Positions 25,354 through 39,817 of a stretch of 64,000 nucleotides of DNA are shown here, one piece after another. The translations under genes and the position numbers were made by a program. Origin of the DNA: Neodiprion pinetum (lineage: Eukaryota > Arthropoda > Insecta > Hymenoptera > Diprionidae); NCBI RefSeq assembly GCF_021155775.2, contig NC_060234.1:31431026-31495025 (forward strand), in the 5' to 3' direction. Each line of letters opens with the position of its first letter. The stretch's first letter is position 1. The notes under the pieces are model-generated. The model did not search any database. It saw only the letters and a list, made by a program, of their open reading frames with translations, and had not been told where the DNA came from.

Positions 25354-27971
25354 CTGCGCGTTGACACACGGGCAAAAAACGACTCGCACGGTTTTGTCAC
25401 GACTTCGTCACGGCATTGTCGATTGTCACATTCTGCTCCCTGCAGGTCCACCATATGCAGCTTGATCTCCCACGCGAAATATCGAACCCGTTTTTTTACG
25501 ATAAGCATCTTATGCGGCCGTCCGCTCTGCACGCAAGGACCATTGTGAATATTTCATTCCGGGTATTTCGGGCGGAACGAACTTTTTGTACAAATATTCA
25601 ACGATCTTGATTTACTTGACCGACTTTGTATCCTTCTGTAAACGATTCGCACCGCGTGAGGCGCCCTTTAAACCTCTTTAAGCTATTCGGCTGACACTGA
25701 CTTGGACGATTTTTGATAATACCGGAGTTTTCGTACCCTCGCTCTGTGGATGTAAAAAAATCCCGTATCAGCCAGAGCATTCTTCGATTTTCGAGAGGGT
25801 GGGATTTCTCAGTTTCAACATTACCTTGGACTTACAACAGTCGCTTTTACCATCGACAAATACTGAGCTGCATCTCGAGTGATTAACGAGTTGATTTGGT
25901 TCTACGTAACGCAGAAAAGCCACCGGGATGTGGCGCAGTGTTTATACCAGCCGCTATCTCGAATCATCCAAAAAATGTTCAACTCCATCTCACGCTCGTA
26001 ATTGTTAATGAATAAATATAAGTTTCTGACAAAAGGTCCAATATACGGCCGGACGTCCCGACAATGCAGCCCGTCTTATCGACTTGAGTGGCTCGGCTGG
26101 CCACGTCGACAGGTGATCTCGACGGCGGAGCATTCAGTCCCGGTATATGAAATATTAAAATTTGTCTCGGGATTCTATAGCCCACCGGTTCAATAAATTG
26201 AAAAGTATAAACCTCGTTTTCACCGTCCTGGGAACGACGGTCTCGTTTCACTTCTTGACTTCGCTCTTTGCGGTCGGTTTGTTCATGTATCATCATTTCA
26301 CTTCATTGTTTTCACCCTTATTTTTTAGTTACTATTTTTCAGTTTTCAATTATTGCGCAAATTTGGAATTACAAGAAATGTAACCTCAGCGTAGGCGAAC
26401 AGTAGTGTGGCATCAAAGCCCAGTGAAATAAAATCAAGGTTTCCCCTGGCCAAAGCCATGCACAGAAACGACGTCAAGTGCGTAATATACGATTTCCACC
26501 AATCCTGAATCCCTCGATCTTGGCTAAGCCCCCTCTGAAAGGACGGATCGACAATAAGAGTCTTCTAGAGAAATAATCTTCCACCGAACGATCTCTGATA
26601 GATAGGAGATCCCCCGGAATATCACAGCTGTCTTGTCGTGGGCGCAATGGCGAGGCTTCGCTTTGTTGCCAACTTCCAGTGTCCTCCCTCCTTTTTGCAG
26701 ACTTTTTATTTCCTCCCCCGTGAGAGTTCTACCCTGCAGTGTTTTTCATACGGTGCCGCTCGATTTTATTGCTCTGATTTCAATTGATTTTTATCCTTTT
26801 GACTGCATTCTGCTCTCGGACATTTTGACGGATTTTTGCGCCATTATAGTACAACACATTGTGTTTGAACGATGCTTCGTTGCGGATCGTACACATGGAT
26901 GATGAATCCATGCAGCGTATGCACAGAGATACCTATAAAGTCTGCACCGGTTGCAAAAGTTTCAAATTGCTATTATCATTATCATCACCATTAGTACGTC
27001 CTCGATTACCAACGAGCTGATGCTGTGTCATTACAACTCGCGCTCACCAACACTACAATTCGGCATAGTGGTGTCTTGCAAAAACTACACAGCCGGAAGC
27101 CACCGACTTGATACACAGCTGGCGTACCACTACGACAAAATATACATACACGAACTACAGTCGGCAGTCACGGATCCCTACCGCGTCGGATACCTATTTC
27201 AATTTATCTTGTTACTATCAAAGGAGCCGAAGAAATGCGATTATATGGCAAATACGATGCTGCATCGGCGTGAGAAAATCAGAAATCGCACTCGCGTACA
27301 TAGGACAGTTGTAATTCTTCCCGTAGGTGTATCCATTCGCAATTTATTTCTTTCTCTTCTATCAAGATTTTTTACTGCCGTTGGGAAGTTTCCAAAAGAC
27401 TCCTACGTCACAATTACTTCCAACCTTCTTGGATTTAAATTACATAGCTAACTTTACAGGAATTTTTTTATGTCGTTTTTGCTAGCGTGTATTTGTACAA
27501 CATTAATAAGGAATGCTGCCTTCAGTCCATAGAAAATGAGATCGAAAACAAATGGACCGATTATTATTCAACGTATGCCGAGATTTTAAGTCTTGTGCTC
27601 ATAATGTAACGTGGGGAAGCGTGACAGGTAGTGGCACGATTTGTGGAACGCAGCTTGTGCTTGAGCCTCAATTCATTATCGGCGTCACCCGCACGATCGT
27701 GTGGCACATTCATACATTGGCGGTGTCGACTGCCCCCCAAGTTCAGCGTATAATGCTCTCCTGTGATATTCGGTGGCAAAACATCGTGTAGCGAGCTTTT
27801 GGAAGGCTACCGCCAGTGACAGAGCGATTATTGAGGGAACGCAATCAATTAACTAACGATCACTAATTAGCCCGGGGCGCACTCCCTGCTATGCTGTACG
27901 CTATGGTTGCTTTAGCGCGCGTTACCTTCCTACTAGCTCGATCTTTGGCCTTAGTTGGAGTTTAGCGGTAG

Positions 27972-27997
27972 CTCAGCACCCGGCGCTTGGTGCTGAG
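27972..27997. other. Perfect 9-bp hairpin
   Basis: CTCAGCACC (27972-27980) is complementary to GGTGCTGAG (27989-27997) with an 8-base loop CGGCGCTT. The stem is GC-rich and would be stable. A 64-kb window is expected to hold a few such stems by chance, and no run of T follows. Confidence 0.45.
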
Positions 27998-29701
27998 TAA
28001 TCAAACAATTACGGAGCTTCAACGGGTAAAAGGAGAAAGCACATTCGCCGCTACCCGGGATCGAGCGGGACAAACTGAATTCAACAAAATAACGCTTACC
28101 AGTCGATATTATCGCGGGTTCGGCAGCTCTCCGGCAACCTAATTGACTGTGAAATTATCCTCGCCAACTTGACGCCCGTGATGCTCAACTGCCAGCCCGC
28201 GATCTCCGTTTCAATTGCGAATGCTTCGCGAACTTGCCTACTGATCTCGTACACCGCACGCTTCTTATTATGTCAACTCGCCAACGTTTGAAGACAGATC
28301 TTTGCCTAATCGTACTTCAGACGAACAAAGACTAATTCTCACTAAAATAGGCAAGTTGATAAGCGGACAAAGAAACCACTTACGATTCAATGCCCATGAA
28401 TGCTGTGAAAGAGATTAAAAATGTCGAACATGAATATTCATAGGCTTTATTTAACATATTTTTATGGACACCCTTTTTTCGGTCCGGTCTTATATTTCAG
28501 AAACGATTTCTGTAGACTACGGTATTGGGTAGCCATCATTGAAGCAAACAAAGCCTTCAAATAAAGATTAATCTTTTGAAAATCACCGTTCGACCGAAAC
28601 GCTACCCTTAAACGCTCTTAGTCGATTGCTCAGAACCCTCCCAAGCGCCTCTACTCTCTTGCAGATTTGTCACAGAAAAATGAGAATACTCGATTTTGAG
28701 TACCTTTTAATGAATTGCGTTTTTGAATGTATAAAAATTTAAAGACCACCTGAGGGGGAACGCATCGAAAACATTTTTCCAATGGAGTTTACGAAATCAA
28801 GACTATTTAAATTCTGAAAACTGTAGGCTTAAGTGATTCACTCGAAGAGTTTGGGCTAGGCGTTTGCATTCATAATCTGTGATGCACCAGTCGTTAAAGC
28901 AGTTTACAATTCTCACGTATGCTTAATCCGACATTGAAAGAGCGTTATTTTAAACATCACCTTATGAAGTTAGTAAGAAGAGTCGAATGACGATGGCGTT
29001 GCGAGAAAGAGTGAATAAACTCGTAATATACTCGGACATTTTCGTAGATTGTTAATAGGTAGGCGAGGCGAGTAGGTCCGATATAATCTTGATTAGATGG
29101 AATTATTTATTCCATAAGTTTGAAAGAAAGATGCTCGCTCATCGGCACATTGCATCGGCCTGGTAAAATATTAGCGACATAAAACAGATTTTAATCGAAT
29201 CGTGGTAGGTTGTATTTATTTACGATCGGGGGTGGCTATTTAACGGCTCGATTTGAAGGTGGACCACTCCGCGGACGTGGGACGCTCTCGTGGAAATAAG
29301 TATAGAAAGAGGCGTACGAGAGAAACGAAAAAGAAAGGAAACGGTAATTAACATAAAGTATTAATAATACAACCGCAGACGTTTTCTATAACGAAGCTTT
29401 TTCCATGTATCCTTCGTTTTATGTCGTCATTAGATTTTACGATCGACCCAAAGACCCGAACAGATAATATAGATAACGCCTCTCTTCGACGAAAGAGTCT
29501 AGACTCCCGCCTCGGGAGTCCTGCGGCTTTCCAGCCGTCTCCGTGAGACTCGTCGTTGGAAACTCGCAATTTATTCCCTAACCGCGGCGCGGACTGCAGT
29601 CCGTCGGTAAGGAGTGCAATAAAATAGGTATGGAAAGGGGTGTGGCGTCGAAGAATTCTAGAATTTCGAATGCTTGGTCATCACTGCGGGGCCACCCTTA
29701 G

Positions 29702-29730
29702 CTCTCTCTCTCTCTCTCTCGCTCTCCCTC
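29702..29730 (+). repeat. CT dinucleotide repeat
   Basis: About nine and a half CT units then an interrupted tail. On the opposite strand this is a GA tract of the kind bound by GAGA-type factors. Confidence 0.75.
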
Positions 29731-32700
29731 CCAGGTCACCCCCTCCTTGTCGTCATCCTGTTCGGGGTAAGTTACGGCAGGGACCCACTAGGTGGTCCTC
29801 GTCAAGGATGCATATTATATTATAGGTACGGGAGATAATCGAAACTCGAATAAATTCATCTCGTTTCGGTTCTCCGGCCGTCTTCTGACCGGAGCTTTCC
29901 GGCACCTGCGCGGTTCGCGTCGATTTCTGAATCACGACCGGATCTGACTCCCTGAGCTCGGTACTTCTAATTATCGGGATCACGGATCTTGCCTCTCTAC
30001 TTTTTTCACGTGCAACAGTTGCAACTGACGCGGCAATAGCCAGTCATTAGACCCGTAAATAAGCAGTAAGAAGATACGTCTGCCGCGATGCAGGTATGCT
30101 GTGCACAACCCATGCATACGCCGCATGCACGTAACGCCCGTAGGTGTGTTTTTGTTCGTGTGTGTGCGTTCGCCTGATCTCACGGAGGTCGTCGTGCCGA
30201 GATTATGCTGGTCCGTTTCGTTTGCCTCTGTGTTGTTACGTGTCGCGCGTGTACCGCGTGCCGTGTTCTCGGTATAAACTAACTTCATCCCGAGGTGTTG
30301 AACGATGCGTAATTACATACCTACTACTCTCGACTTTTATAGCCAAGAGAAGAACTATCCGAGTTATCTCACCGAACGTCATTTGTTTTCACGTTATCTC
30401 TGAATTAGTTAACGAGCATCTGCCTTCGTCGTTACAGTCCCAGGCACGGGCTTTGATTTAGTGGCTTGGTAGTATTTTCGGATCAGGCTTAATTTATATT
30501 CATCGGTTCTTTCGCGACGCTAACTAATTTCTATTTTATTTATTCATGTAAACGCGGGTATGAGTCTTACGCGATTAACCAACGAGCGATCACCGAAGCT
30601 CGTATATTATACCGAATGGCTTGACAAAAAACCGTCAAATATTCATCGCAGTTTGTATAATAAGGCGGCTTTTAAACGCCTCAAAGACAAACGACTAATT
30701 AGCAAATCGCATACCAGAAATATTAAGTGATTCCTGGAATGAACGCAGAATCAATTTCACAAGTCTCACAGCTCGATTTATCGCACCCGAGATAACCTTG
30801 TTGTAGGTACGCTCACACACCGGACAGAGTCTCGATAAATTTATACCTGTAATCACCTCGAGTCGTATTTCAGCAAAATTCGCACGATTTTACTCGATTG
30901 CGAGAAATTTGATTCACACAAATTACCATACTCGTGCTTATGACTCGTCACTGGCATTATCAAAAAGCAAATGTTAACTCTTTGACATCTGTCCAACACT
31001 GTGCGACTTCTTCATAAGCTCAAGCTTATTTTTAGATAAACGCTTGTGTGTTTTAAAACTTTATTCAATCATTTCTACTCCCATAGCAACTGTATCTATT
31101 CTTACAATTTTCCCTCTTTCTTCTCTTGATACAATTTCTCATCATAGAGCCTGTAATTATCAGCTACACGGTGGGATTAGGGTTTCATATGAAATCTTAG
31201 CTGACAGCGGTATAATGTGGTACGCTTGAACCTCGACATCGTCTCGTTGTTCTCAAAGTGCCTATGATACCTAATGCCGTAAGTCAGCGACGCTCAATTC
31301 ATTCCACGATAAATGAAAGCCGTGAGAAATACCATCTGACTTTCGTAATCCGCTGTATCTTACAGATGTCGCGTGTTTCGTACGTTTCACCTAAGGCAAG
31401 GGAATATTAGATATTCAATTACATCGTGCCGACCTTTCATTTTCTCCCTCCAATACGCGTTATTCCGTAAATGAAACTCGCGATTAGCCTTGCTGCTCCT
31501 GAAAAACTCTAATCATCCATATGCTTGTCGTAGCGATAAGTTGAGATTCACTGGTGCTATGGAGGCAGAACACGTCAACCTGGTTGTCAGTTTGACAGGT
31601 TCGACTTTGAAGCAGGACCGCTATGTTTCATTCTCGTGCGTTGGACCACCTGTCCTATGATCCAAGTTTTTCGAATACAATATATCGATAATCGCCACCA
31701 GAAACTGCGGATCACCCGAACGCCTGCTGAGAACTATGATCAATGTGTCGAGCAATCACCGAACGCTCACGCCCAACAAAATCACAGCAAAATTGTACGA
31801 CGTAGACGTAGAGCTTAAAATTGAGAACCTGAAGTTTGGTCCGACGATTGCGGTATGTTAAAACGGTAGGAAAGACCAGTACGCGAAATCATGGCAAAAT
31901 CAAACCGCCAATCAAGGGTCAGCTGCTTCTGAGGATGCTGAGAGCGAAACGCTGTCCATTTTGTGCCAGTGATTAGTCGATACCCGGTATTATACATGGC
32001 TTCTGACATCGGCTGGACAGCTACGCCCAGTCAACATGTTATTAACGTTTCTCGAAGGGGGGTAAACGATACGAAATTGAGAAAACTGGCACGGCGTATG
32101 CGAGCTGTACGATTCTAATTACTTCAAAATTTAATCGCGCGTCGAGTAAAATCTCAGGTTTTCACTTGTTCTAGGTTCGTCGTTGATTATAAAAACGGTA
32201 AAACAAAAGAGTCGAGTCGAGATGGGAAATTTACAGCGAGGAAAGACTTGCATCGGTCAAAAGAAGGCTCGGAATCAGATTTGAATAGCCTCGCTGTATC
32301 GGGTTACTCGTTTCGCGGAAATTCTGGATTCTCCGTGGCTCCCCAGAGGTTAGATACATCGATTACCGAAACCAGATAAAATACGTTCTATGGCCGCCTA
32401 TAGTTGTACAGCTTCCTACATGATTGTAATAAAGGTCCTCGGGGAATCGTCTACCTGCTCGAAGACCCGATAGAGTGTCACGACGTCTCGCGTCTATCCG
32501 GAAAGATCTCATTCGTGGAATAAATATGTAAATCAGACATTCTTCGTCCTGACTCCAGACGGCAGAATTCTTGCCAGGAGGTAACTTCTAGAATCTTACG
32601 TTTCCCTAAACGATAAACGTCTCTCCTCGACCTTACGCCGCACACCGCTCGTCGATATCTCTCACGCGAAACGTCGAATTCTACCTTCTCGTGACCACTT

Positions 32701-33300
32701 CGCCAATATCAGTCGGTCTTAAGCAGCCGTACTGGCTCTTGAATAATTCACTTATTCGAGTCTCCGGCGCAATAACTTGACCCATCTCGAAACTCTCCGC
32801 CAGAAGCTGGCCGTACAGAATTCAGTAACCGCTGCCATTCCCTCCTTGCCGAATGTTTCACCAATACTTTACAGATCGGACTGATTCTCGTTACAATTTT
32901 CAACAATCTAGAACCACGGAGTCTGGATTTTTCTCCAGTCGCCAAATTGGTCGGAAATTTCATACCGCAGATTTTTGTTCGTCTTCCCGTATTTTTCTCG
33001 TTGTTCCGCAGTTGGGCGCCGTTGGAATGCTTCGGTTGGAAAGCGAAGGGAGTGAAGCGAGGTATCCGGCATAAATACACGTATAACATTCGGTATCCGC
33101 GACTGCGTAAAAATAAGGAAATTAGTATTCCTTCCCATGGCTGTTCGAGCGAATAGTCGGTAAAGTTGGATTTTATAGTTTCGAGAGACTGGCAATAGTG
33201 GGATAAAATGGGCTAACTCAGCGGGGGAGCTTTGTATCTGGTGACCCAAGTGGCGGACGGAGGTTCTCGACGGTGGGCAACCCCACGTTCGGGCTGTGAG

Positions 33301-33323
33301 GAGGCCAGGAGGCCAGGAGCCAG
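33301..33323 (+). repeat. GAGGCCAG tandem repeat
   Basis: Two exact 8-bp units and one shortened unit. Confidence 0.65.
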
Positions 33324-34974
33324 AAGATCCGATCTACTTGGTTATTCATCTCGTGTTATTCTGGCGAAACCTGTCCAAATTTAACTTGTCAAAATTATGT
33401 TACGCGTCCTCCGTATCCTTTTATTTTTTATTCCATCCGTTATTTCCACTCCTGCGTCCAACATCCTTCGCGTTGCTTCTTCCCTTCCATCTCGGAATTC
33501 TCGATCTTTTTCCGATTCTGAAGGAGAGCCCTTTCTGACGACTCGTAGATTCTATCGTAGTGATTTAGGAAGATCTGGTAGCCGGAATCGAGAAACTACC
33601 ACAACTCCCTAATTTCTCTATTCGTACGTTGTCGCCAAACATTCTCACACAGATATATGCAAACAGGCTGCTTCCTCCGCATCACCTGTTTAATTGTCGC
33701 CAATAACCCTCAACCTTTGTGCATATATCCGGTCTGGATCGAGCCTACCGAACTTCACCTTTTACAAACAGGAGTGCAGTCTTCGACCGGCATTAAAACA
33801 ATCGGACGCCATGTTTTCGATCAAATATTCATGCTCGATCCCTTCTGCAGGGCAGATCCGTACGTGTACCGAACACACGTTGAGATCAGATCCGATACCG
33901 AAGGCTGCTGGGCAAAAATGAAAACTCCTCCTCTCCAGGGGTCCGGGTAACTCGTACGTTCTAGATACCTCGGGTTTCCGCTCAACGCTACTTAACCAAC
34001 TTATGCTTTAGCCGGGAAGGCAGTAGGGACGGGAAATTCTTAACGCTGTTAAGATATGTTAATATTGTTTACCCATAAGCTATTAAAGGGGTTCTAACGT
34101 GCTTAAAGCTAAAGCAGTTAAGTTTTCACCAGATATGTTCACGGAATATCCTACGGGATATAATAGAGGGTGTTCCTCTGCAGACTTCTTGTTGGGTGTT
34201 CTCAACTCAGATCGTATCTTTCCCTCTGCAAACAAGCCTAAATCCCAAAGAATTTCACGAGCAGCCCTGTCAATTTCGATCGCACTTCCCGTACGTGACT
34301 CGGAGTTGCGACCCTCGAGTGAATTTCGTATCATCGCCGACTTGTATAATTCAGCATAAATCTCAGGTCTTCGATTGTGTCTGTGCAAAATTTGGTTTGT
34401 GATATTGAACGGCAATTCGTGACTGCGGTTCGATGCAGTTTTTCATCTTTGATTTTGTGCGGTATAGCCTTTGCACCGCTAGCGAAGGGGGATAAATTAA
34501 GCGAGGCTATCGTTCATAGAGACTAGAGCGTAGAACTCTAAGCGAATTTTGCAGCTGCGTATTATAATCCATGTCAGAACAATTTAAGTGTTTGCCATCG
34601 CTAATAACCCGGCGAGCAAACCCGGCATTATTAACAGGTCCGCAAACATCTCCTGTATTAGTGATTCCGCGCCCTATAACCCACATAGTCCTCACAGTCC
34701 TTGGGTATACCGAACCCCTTTCCAACCCTTATTCTGATCTCTTGTATAGATATTTGCCCTGTATACACTGCCAAATTATCCACAGCTATTTTCAGATAAG
34801 GGATTTTCCTTCTATCATAAATTGAATAATACTTCACCGAACGAGTGCCTGGAAAACTTTTTCATACATAGCTACCGGATTAGATCATGTGAATCGATAC
34901 TGATATGCAGGTAAATAAATTCATGCGTCTTCACCAAGACAAAGATAAATATGTCGTTGGCTGAGAGTAACAAC

Positions 34975-35150
34975 ATTTCAGATTTTGGTTCAATGAAACT
35001 ATATCTTAGAATTTCGTTGAACAGCATCGTATGTCCAAAGTGATCTCTAAAAACATGCGACGTTTTTCAGCGGAATTCGGAGATGGGCTTTTTTGAACCA
35101 ACATCTGAGATCAGGTTTCGTTGAACCGAATTCTGAGATGGGGTTTTATT
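34975..35150 (+). repeat. Degenerate tandem repeat, unit about 27-28 bp
   Basis: The clearest copies are GAATTCGGAGATGG at 35073, ATCTGAGATCAGG at 35102 and GAATTCTGAGATGG at 35128, each followed by a T-rich part and TTGAACC. Earlier weaker copies are TTTTGGTTCAATGA (34983) and ATCTTAGAATTTCGTTGAAC (35002). About five eroded units in all. Confidence 0.5.
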
Positions 35151-36020
35151 CCTCTCAGCCGATGATTTGGAGAATTATATGGAAAAATGTATGCACCAAG
35201 AAAAAAAATTCACCGCTGTTGTGACATTGCGAGACGCTTTTGTATTTGGATATTACGAATACGTTAGACCGTGAACCACTCACTGACAGGGTATTCATAT
35301 AGTCTCATACCGCGGCTCGTTACGCCGTCTATTTATGTCGACAACAAAGTGTAAGTAAAGCCGCTTCTTCTCAGTCATTGTGATACTCGCAGAGCCGAGA
35401 TATGCGCGCAAATAAGAATACGTTGATCCCATATCGAGATCTGTCTGCGTAGGTTTGCCGCGACTCCGCCGCACAAGAAATCGCGACAGCCAGACGAAAT
35501 ATGAACTCCTTTGAAAATGAAATTAACCAAAGATGCAATGGCTGAGCTTATTTGGGGCTGATGTTGCGACTTGTGTATTTACTCGTGTTTTTTTACAGGT
35601 AACGTGTGGTAGCCGACGAGGCTAGGCGTGGGTTGATTTTGAGAATCTGGCTCCTTTTCAAACTTTGAAACGATCGAGGACGAACGACGTCTCCGGGCAA
35701 CTCGAGAGCGAGTGCGCGCGAGTGCAACGTCGATGCGATACCTGCGGGTTAATAATTCAGAAATTCTGACGCGAGTCAGAAACGAAACGAATAACTAGAG
35801 CGGTCGGCCATCGAATTAATCCACCTGACGTTGCTGTGCAGATAAATATCCATACTGGCTGTAGATATTGCGAAATACAAACAACGAGAGATTGGCTCGG
35901 TGACAGCGTAGCGATGGCAATTTATTTACGGTTAAACATCATATTCATATTCTGGCCACGTTTTACTACACGCTCGTCGGTTTGCCTTTGTCTTGCAAAT
36001 TTTTCCTTGAAATTGTTATT

Positions 36021-36042
36021 ATCGTATACAATATTATACGAT
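36021..36042. other. 8-bp hairpin
   Basis: ATCGTATA (36021-36028) pairs with TATACGAT (36035-36042) over a 6-base loop. It is short and AT-rich; chance is the default explanation. Confidence 0.3.
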
Positions 36043-39000
36043 TAAACACCGAGTTCCACGATTGGAGGTACGTGAGTTCTCTTTCGGGTTTCTGGTAGTC
36101 GATCCCCCTTTCCCCCCAAACCACGTCCGGCACTCTCAAATCCCCCATAAACAACCAAAGCCACTGTACAGTCACGACGAAGCGTCAAGAAATTCAAATG
36201 ATTCTAGTTGAGAATGACAGTGATTATTGCGTCCGCAGTATTGAACTTGTCGCGTTATTTCATCGTGTCACGCACACGAAACAACGCATCGCGGCTAAAG
36301 GTACGAAACGAGGCTTCGTGTGTCACAGCCACTTAACCTGAATTTCTCTGCAGGTTGAGCCAATACACCAGATTTCACCGATTCTCGTTATAATCGCACA
36401 TGCATACTTTCCCTCGTATTTGTCATTGTTCGTATTAATGCTCACCTGGGGATTTACTCGTTCTTTTTTATTTGAAATGACTTACGAAATACTTTCCCAA
36501 CTCTTGGCGTCAGGTTCGGATAAATATTTTATCACTCATCCGTGCAGACAATAGGAATACGCGCCAGGGAATGTTGCGCGATTTTTGGCATAATTTCCAC
36601 TCGTCGATCACTTTACCCTTCAATTCTTAACGACGTTGTTTTCAAAATACAAATTTGTTCCACTGACGACATTCGGTATTAATCAAGTCCACTAACTCTC
36701 CCTCGTTCCAAAAATTATTTACGACCGCTTTTCCTACGCGCTCCTAAAACGAATGAGACAACTTGAAATGCCGCACGATGCTCTCTGCCTGTTATACTTC
36801 TGATCCTCCTCAACCACATCGTTAATATACAAGAAATATTGTTTTATCGCTGAAGGCTTGCCAGCATTTCAAAAGGCCTATACAATTTTATCCTTACCGT
36901 AAAAACAAAAATAAAGATTCCTGTACCGACCACGCGATAATTTGATTGATACTAGAATCAATTGTTCACAATTTTCCGTTCATTTCTTTACATGGTAGTC
37001 ACAAAAGAATTTATCTAACGAATACTTGAAAAACGTTTGAGGGGAAATCTTGTAAAAAACGCCGCATGGTATTTACAGTATTCTTCCGATTAATTAACAT
37101 TCAATGGGTGTCTCTTTGCGCACACTGAAAAACAATCTTCATTGACACAGCTGTTTATAACAAAATCCCACCGGCACTCATAAAATATATTTTCGAACAG
37201 GGGGACAGTTGGAATTAGACATGTTAATCGAGTATCGGAGGCAGTTGAATATTTCGAGGAATGTGAGTCATGGGATCACATGTCGTTTTGTACACTTAGC
37301 GGAGTCAATGCCAGAAATAATATTAGTAAGAGCGGGTGGAGTTCTAAGTTTTAACATCATCAGCCAACTACTATATTTACCGCTGCCAGCGGTAGTCTTG
37401 ACAATCGCTCTACCGTTCGTTCTGATTCATCGGCTGTAATATAAGTCGAGACCTGGGAACAGCCTCGAAAGAGTTTTGCATTGCCCTCGCTATTTTTACA
37501 CTCGACATCGAGTTGAACTTTCTCTCTTTAAAACGGTACCGACCTGCGGTTAACGGACATAAAATTTTAGTCACCCCTGCGTAGGAAAGGGAAAATAGTT
37601 GTAAAACGAAAAAATTCGTTCCGGCTGTGCAGAGGACTCCCCAGTTCCCTTAAGTTATTCCGGTAACTCGATCTTCTTCAGGCTTTTCACACAATTATTA
37701 ATTCGAAACAATTCGTCACGGGCAAGTGGAGGACTCTTGACGCGGACAGTGGTAAGTCGATTCGTCGCTACGTGGTACCACCTCCCGGGGTACGTCGTCT
37801 TTATTCTAATATGCGCTTATTGATAAATTCTAGTCCCGAGCAATGAGAATAAACGATCCGTAGGTCTTATCCCCACAATCGCTAGTCTCAAGACGAATGC
37901 TCCGGCTTCCAAGGAGCTGATGCTGAGGTTGGGCAGGGGGGCTGGTGATAAACAGTGTCGCTCATTCACAATGGCCGGCGAACATGCGTTAAACCGGCAT
38001 TAAAGCGGGCTAATATGAAGTGTATTAATGTGCCCCGCATTGTTTAACCCATACGTACATGGCTACCGTCGCTTGGGCCACCTTTATACCACTCTGGGGG
38101 GTCTCCGGTTGAAGCCATACGTACGTATGCACCCTCGATATACTCCGTGACTCGAAATAAAGTCCAGAATTACCCAGCGTCTCGAAAGCTCCCGTCGTGC
38201 ATTATTTTTTCTGTACATACCTCATGATTCGCGACCTTGGGGAAACCCAGAGAAAGCTGCGGGGCAAGTAAATTATAGGCGAACCTCAATCGATCGGGCA
38301 TATTCTTCGTAGTGATCATCTTCATTGCGAAATGACGAGCATCTGATCGAACAAGAAAAAAAAAAGTGATCCTCGAGAAATTGCAAATTTTTAAAAGTTG
38401 GCTCAAATTGATTAGAGCATAGAAATAGATCGGTGGATCAGAAGTCATGAAATATCCTCAAAACCCTTCGTAAGGCTATGCAAAATATCCTGGTGCTGCG
38501 AGACGTTTGTTGCGCCGCAGTGAGGCTGCAACGAGAATTCCACAGTCTGACGATACCTGCAGAGGTGAAGATGGCAAAAGTTAGTCAACGACTCGAGGGA
38601 GCGGAAGGAGAACCACGAAGCTCGAGAGAAGACTCCGAATTGAATTTCGACCTCCCTGTAAGAGGGAAAGTCTCTCAAACACGAAACTTCCAAGACATTG
38701 GTATACACCCCGTATACGAGAACATAAGGGCTAGTTCTGCCAGTTCTGCCCACTACTTTAAACGATGGGGTCGCCGGCCGGCTCGCCACGGATAAATGAT
38801 TGCCAGTGTTATGTTAAACATCTCGGCGATGGAGTGTAGTCGAGCAAGAGAGCGAGAGAGCAGGAGGGACTCGGACGAGGATGAGATGGAATGAGGGAGG
38901 GGGGGTCGAACCGGGGGACAAGAACTCGGGCTCACCCACACAAGAGGGACAAGGGGGAGCTGCTGGTAGTTATTTATTTCGGACGGTCGTAAGCCCGGAT

Positions 39001-39548
39001 TTTGAATAATTCCGTCGCTGATTTTCCTCGGAAATTATTTTTCCAGGGCAAACCGCAATATCATCTTCCAAACAAGAATCATACTCGTTTTGTTTGATTT
39101 ATACAAAGGTCTGTTTATTACCGACAGTAAGATAATACGTAGTCATTCACCAATTCATCATCTCATCGAAATTCTACGCTGGTTGTTACTCGTTGGTTAC
39201 AAGTATTCTCGGGAAGCCTGTAGACACGTGTTATTTTATGGTTGAGTATTAATTATATAAGTTGGTGAAAGAGTAATCAAAGTGGTGGTCAAATTCTTAG
39301 ATAACGTGTGCCAGTGATAGCAGGTAGCCTTGAATGTAACGACGATAAAGCCGTATCGCACTACAGTTATATATAACGAGCTTTTCGAGTAAATTTTTCA
39401 AGGACTCGCCCAGCGAGCAACGAAGAGAGAAATACAATAGTACACGTGCAGGTATCAGAGGCATATAATATTATACCTATAATATAAGTGGGTGTATATA
39501 TTCAGGCGCATTGTAACTAATAGCGAGCATTAGTTAACAGGATATCAA

Positions 39549-39560
39549 AAGGATATCCTT
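39549..39560. other. 12-bp perfect palindrome
   Basis: AAGGATATCCTT, preceded by GGATATCAA, so the GGATATC core occurs twice within about 20 bases. No factor can be named with confidence. Confidence 0.4.
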
Positions 39561-39817
39561 GCCGGCCACCAAGGAGTCAGAACCCCACCCAAGGAGTCGA
39601 TCCTGCCGTAACAAACGGAACGAACTACACTGAGTACAAAGCCACGAACCTGAAACCCTATCGCGATATCAGCCCGTTATAAATTAGAACACAGCTTTGC
39701 TCTGGCATTATGATATCTCTAATATGTCTTTTTCGTTAGCCATTGTTGCACCGGTTTAAGAATCTCGAATCCGATCATCTTACCGTTCCGTTCTCATCGC
39801 GATTCTCAACGCCTTAC

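Larger units (their letters stand above)
25354..39817. other. Gene-free stretch
   Basis: Holds the hairpins at 27972 and 36021, the CT repeat at 29702 and the eroded tandem repeat at 34975. A good acceptor-like TTTTTTTACAG ends at 35599 but all three + strand frames stop soon after it. The longest frame (26951-27451) starts at TTG and shows no domain. Confidence 0.55.

Noticed and set aside
26951..27451. Signal-peptide-like start of a 166-codon frame
   Set aside because: The first codon is TTG; the first in-frame ATG lies after the hydrophobic stretch, so the apparent signal peptide has no initiator.
35570..35599. Strong splice acceptor-like tract ending TTTTTTTACAG
   Set aside because: All three + strand frames hit stops within a few codons and no donor pairs with it; a non-coding exon cannot be excluded but is unsupported.
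38906..38925. tRNA T-arm-like GGTTCGA word on the minus strand
   Set aside because: No acceptor stem, D arm or anticodon arm can be drawn around it. Other GGTTCGA words in the window fail the same test.
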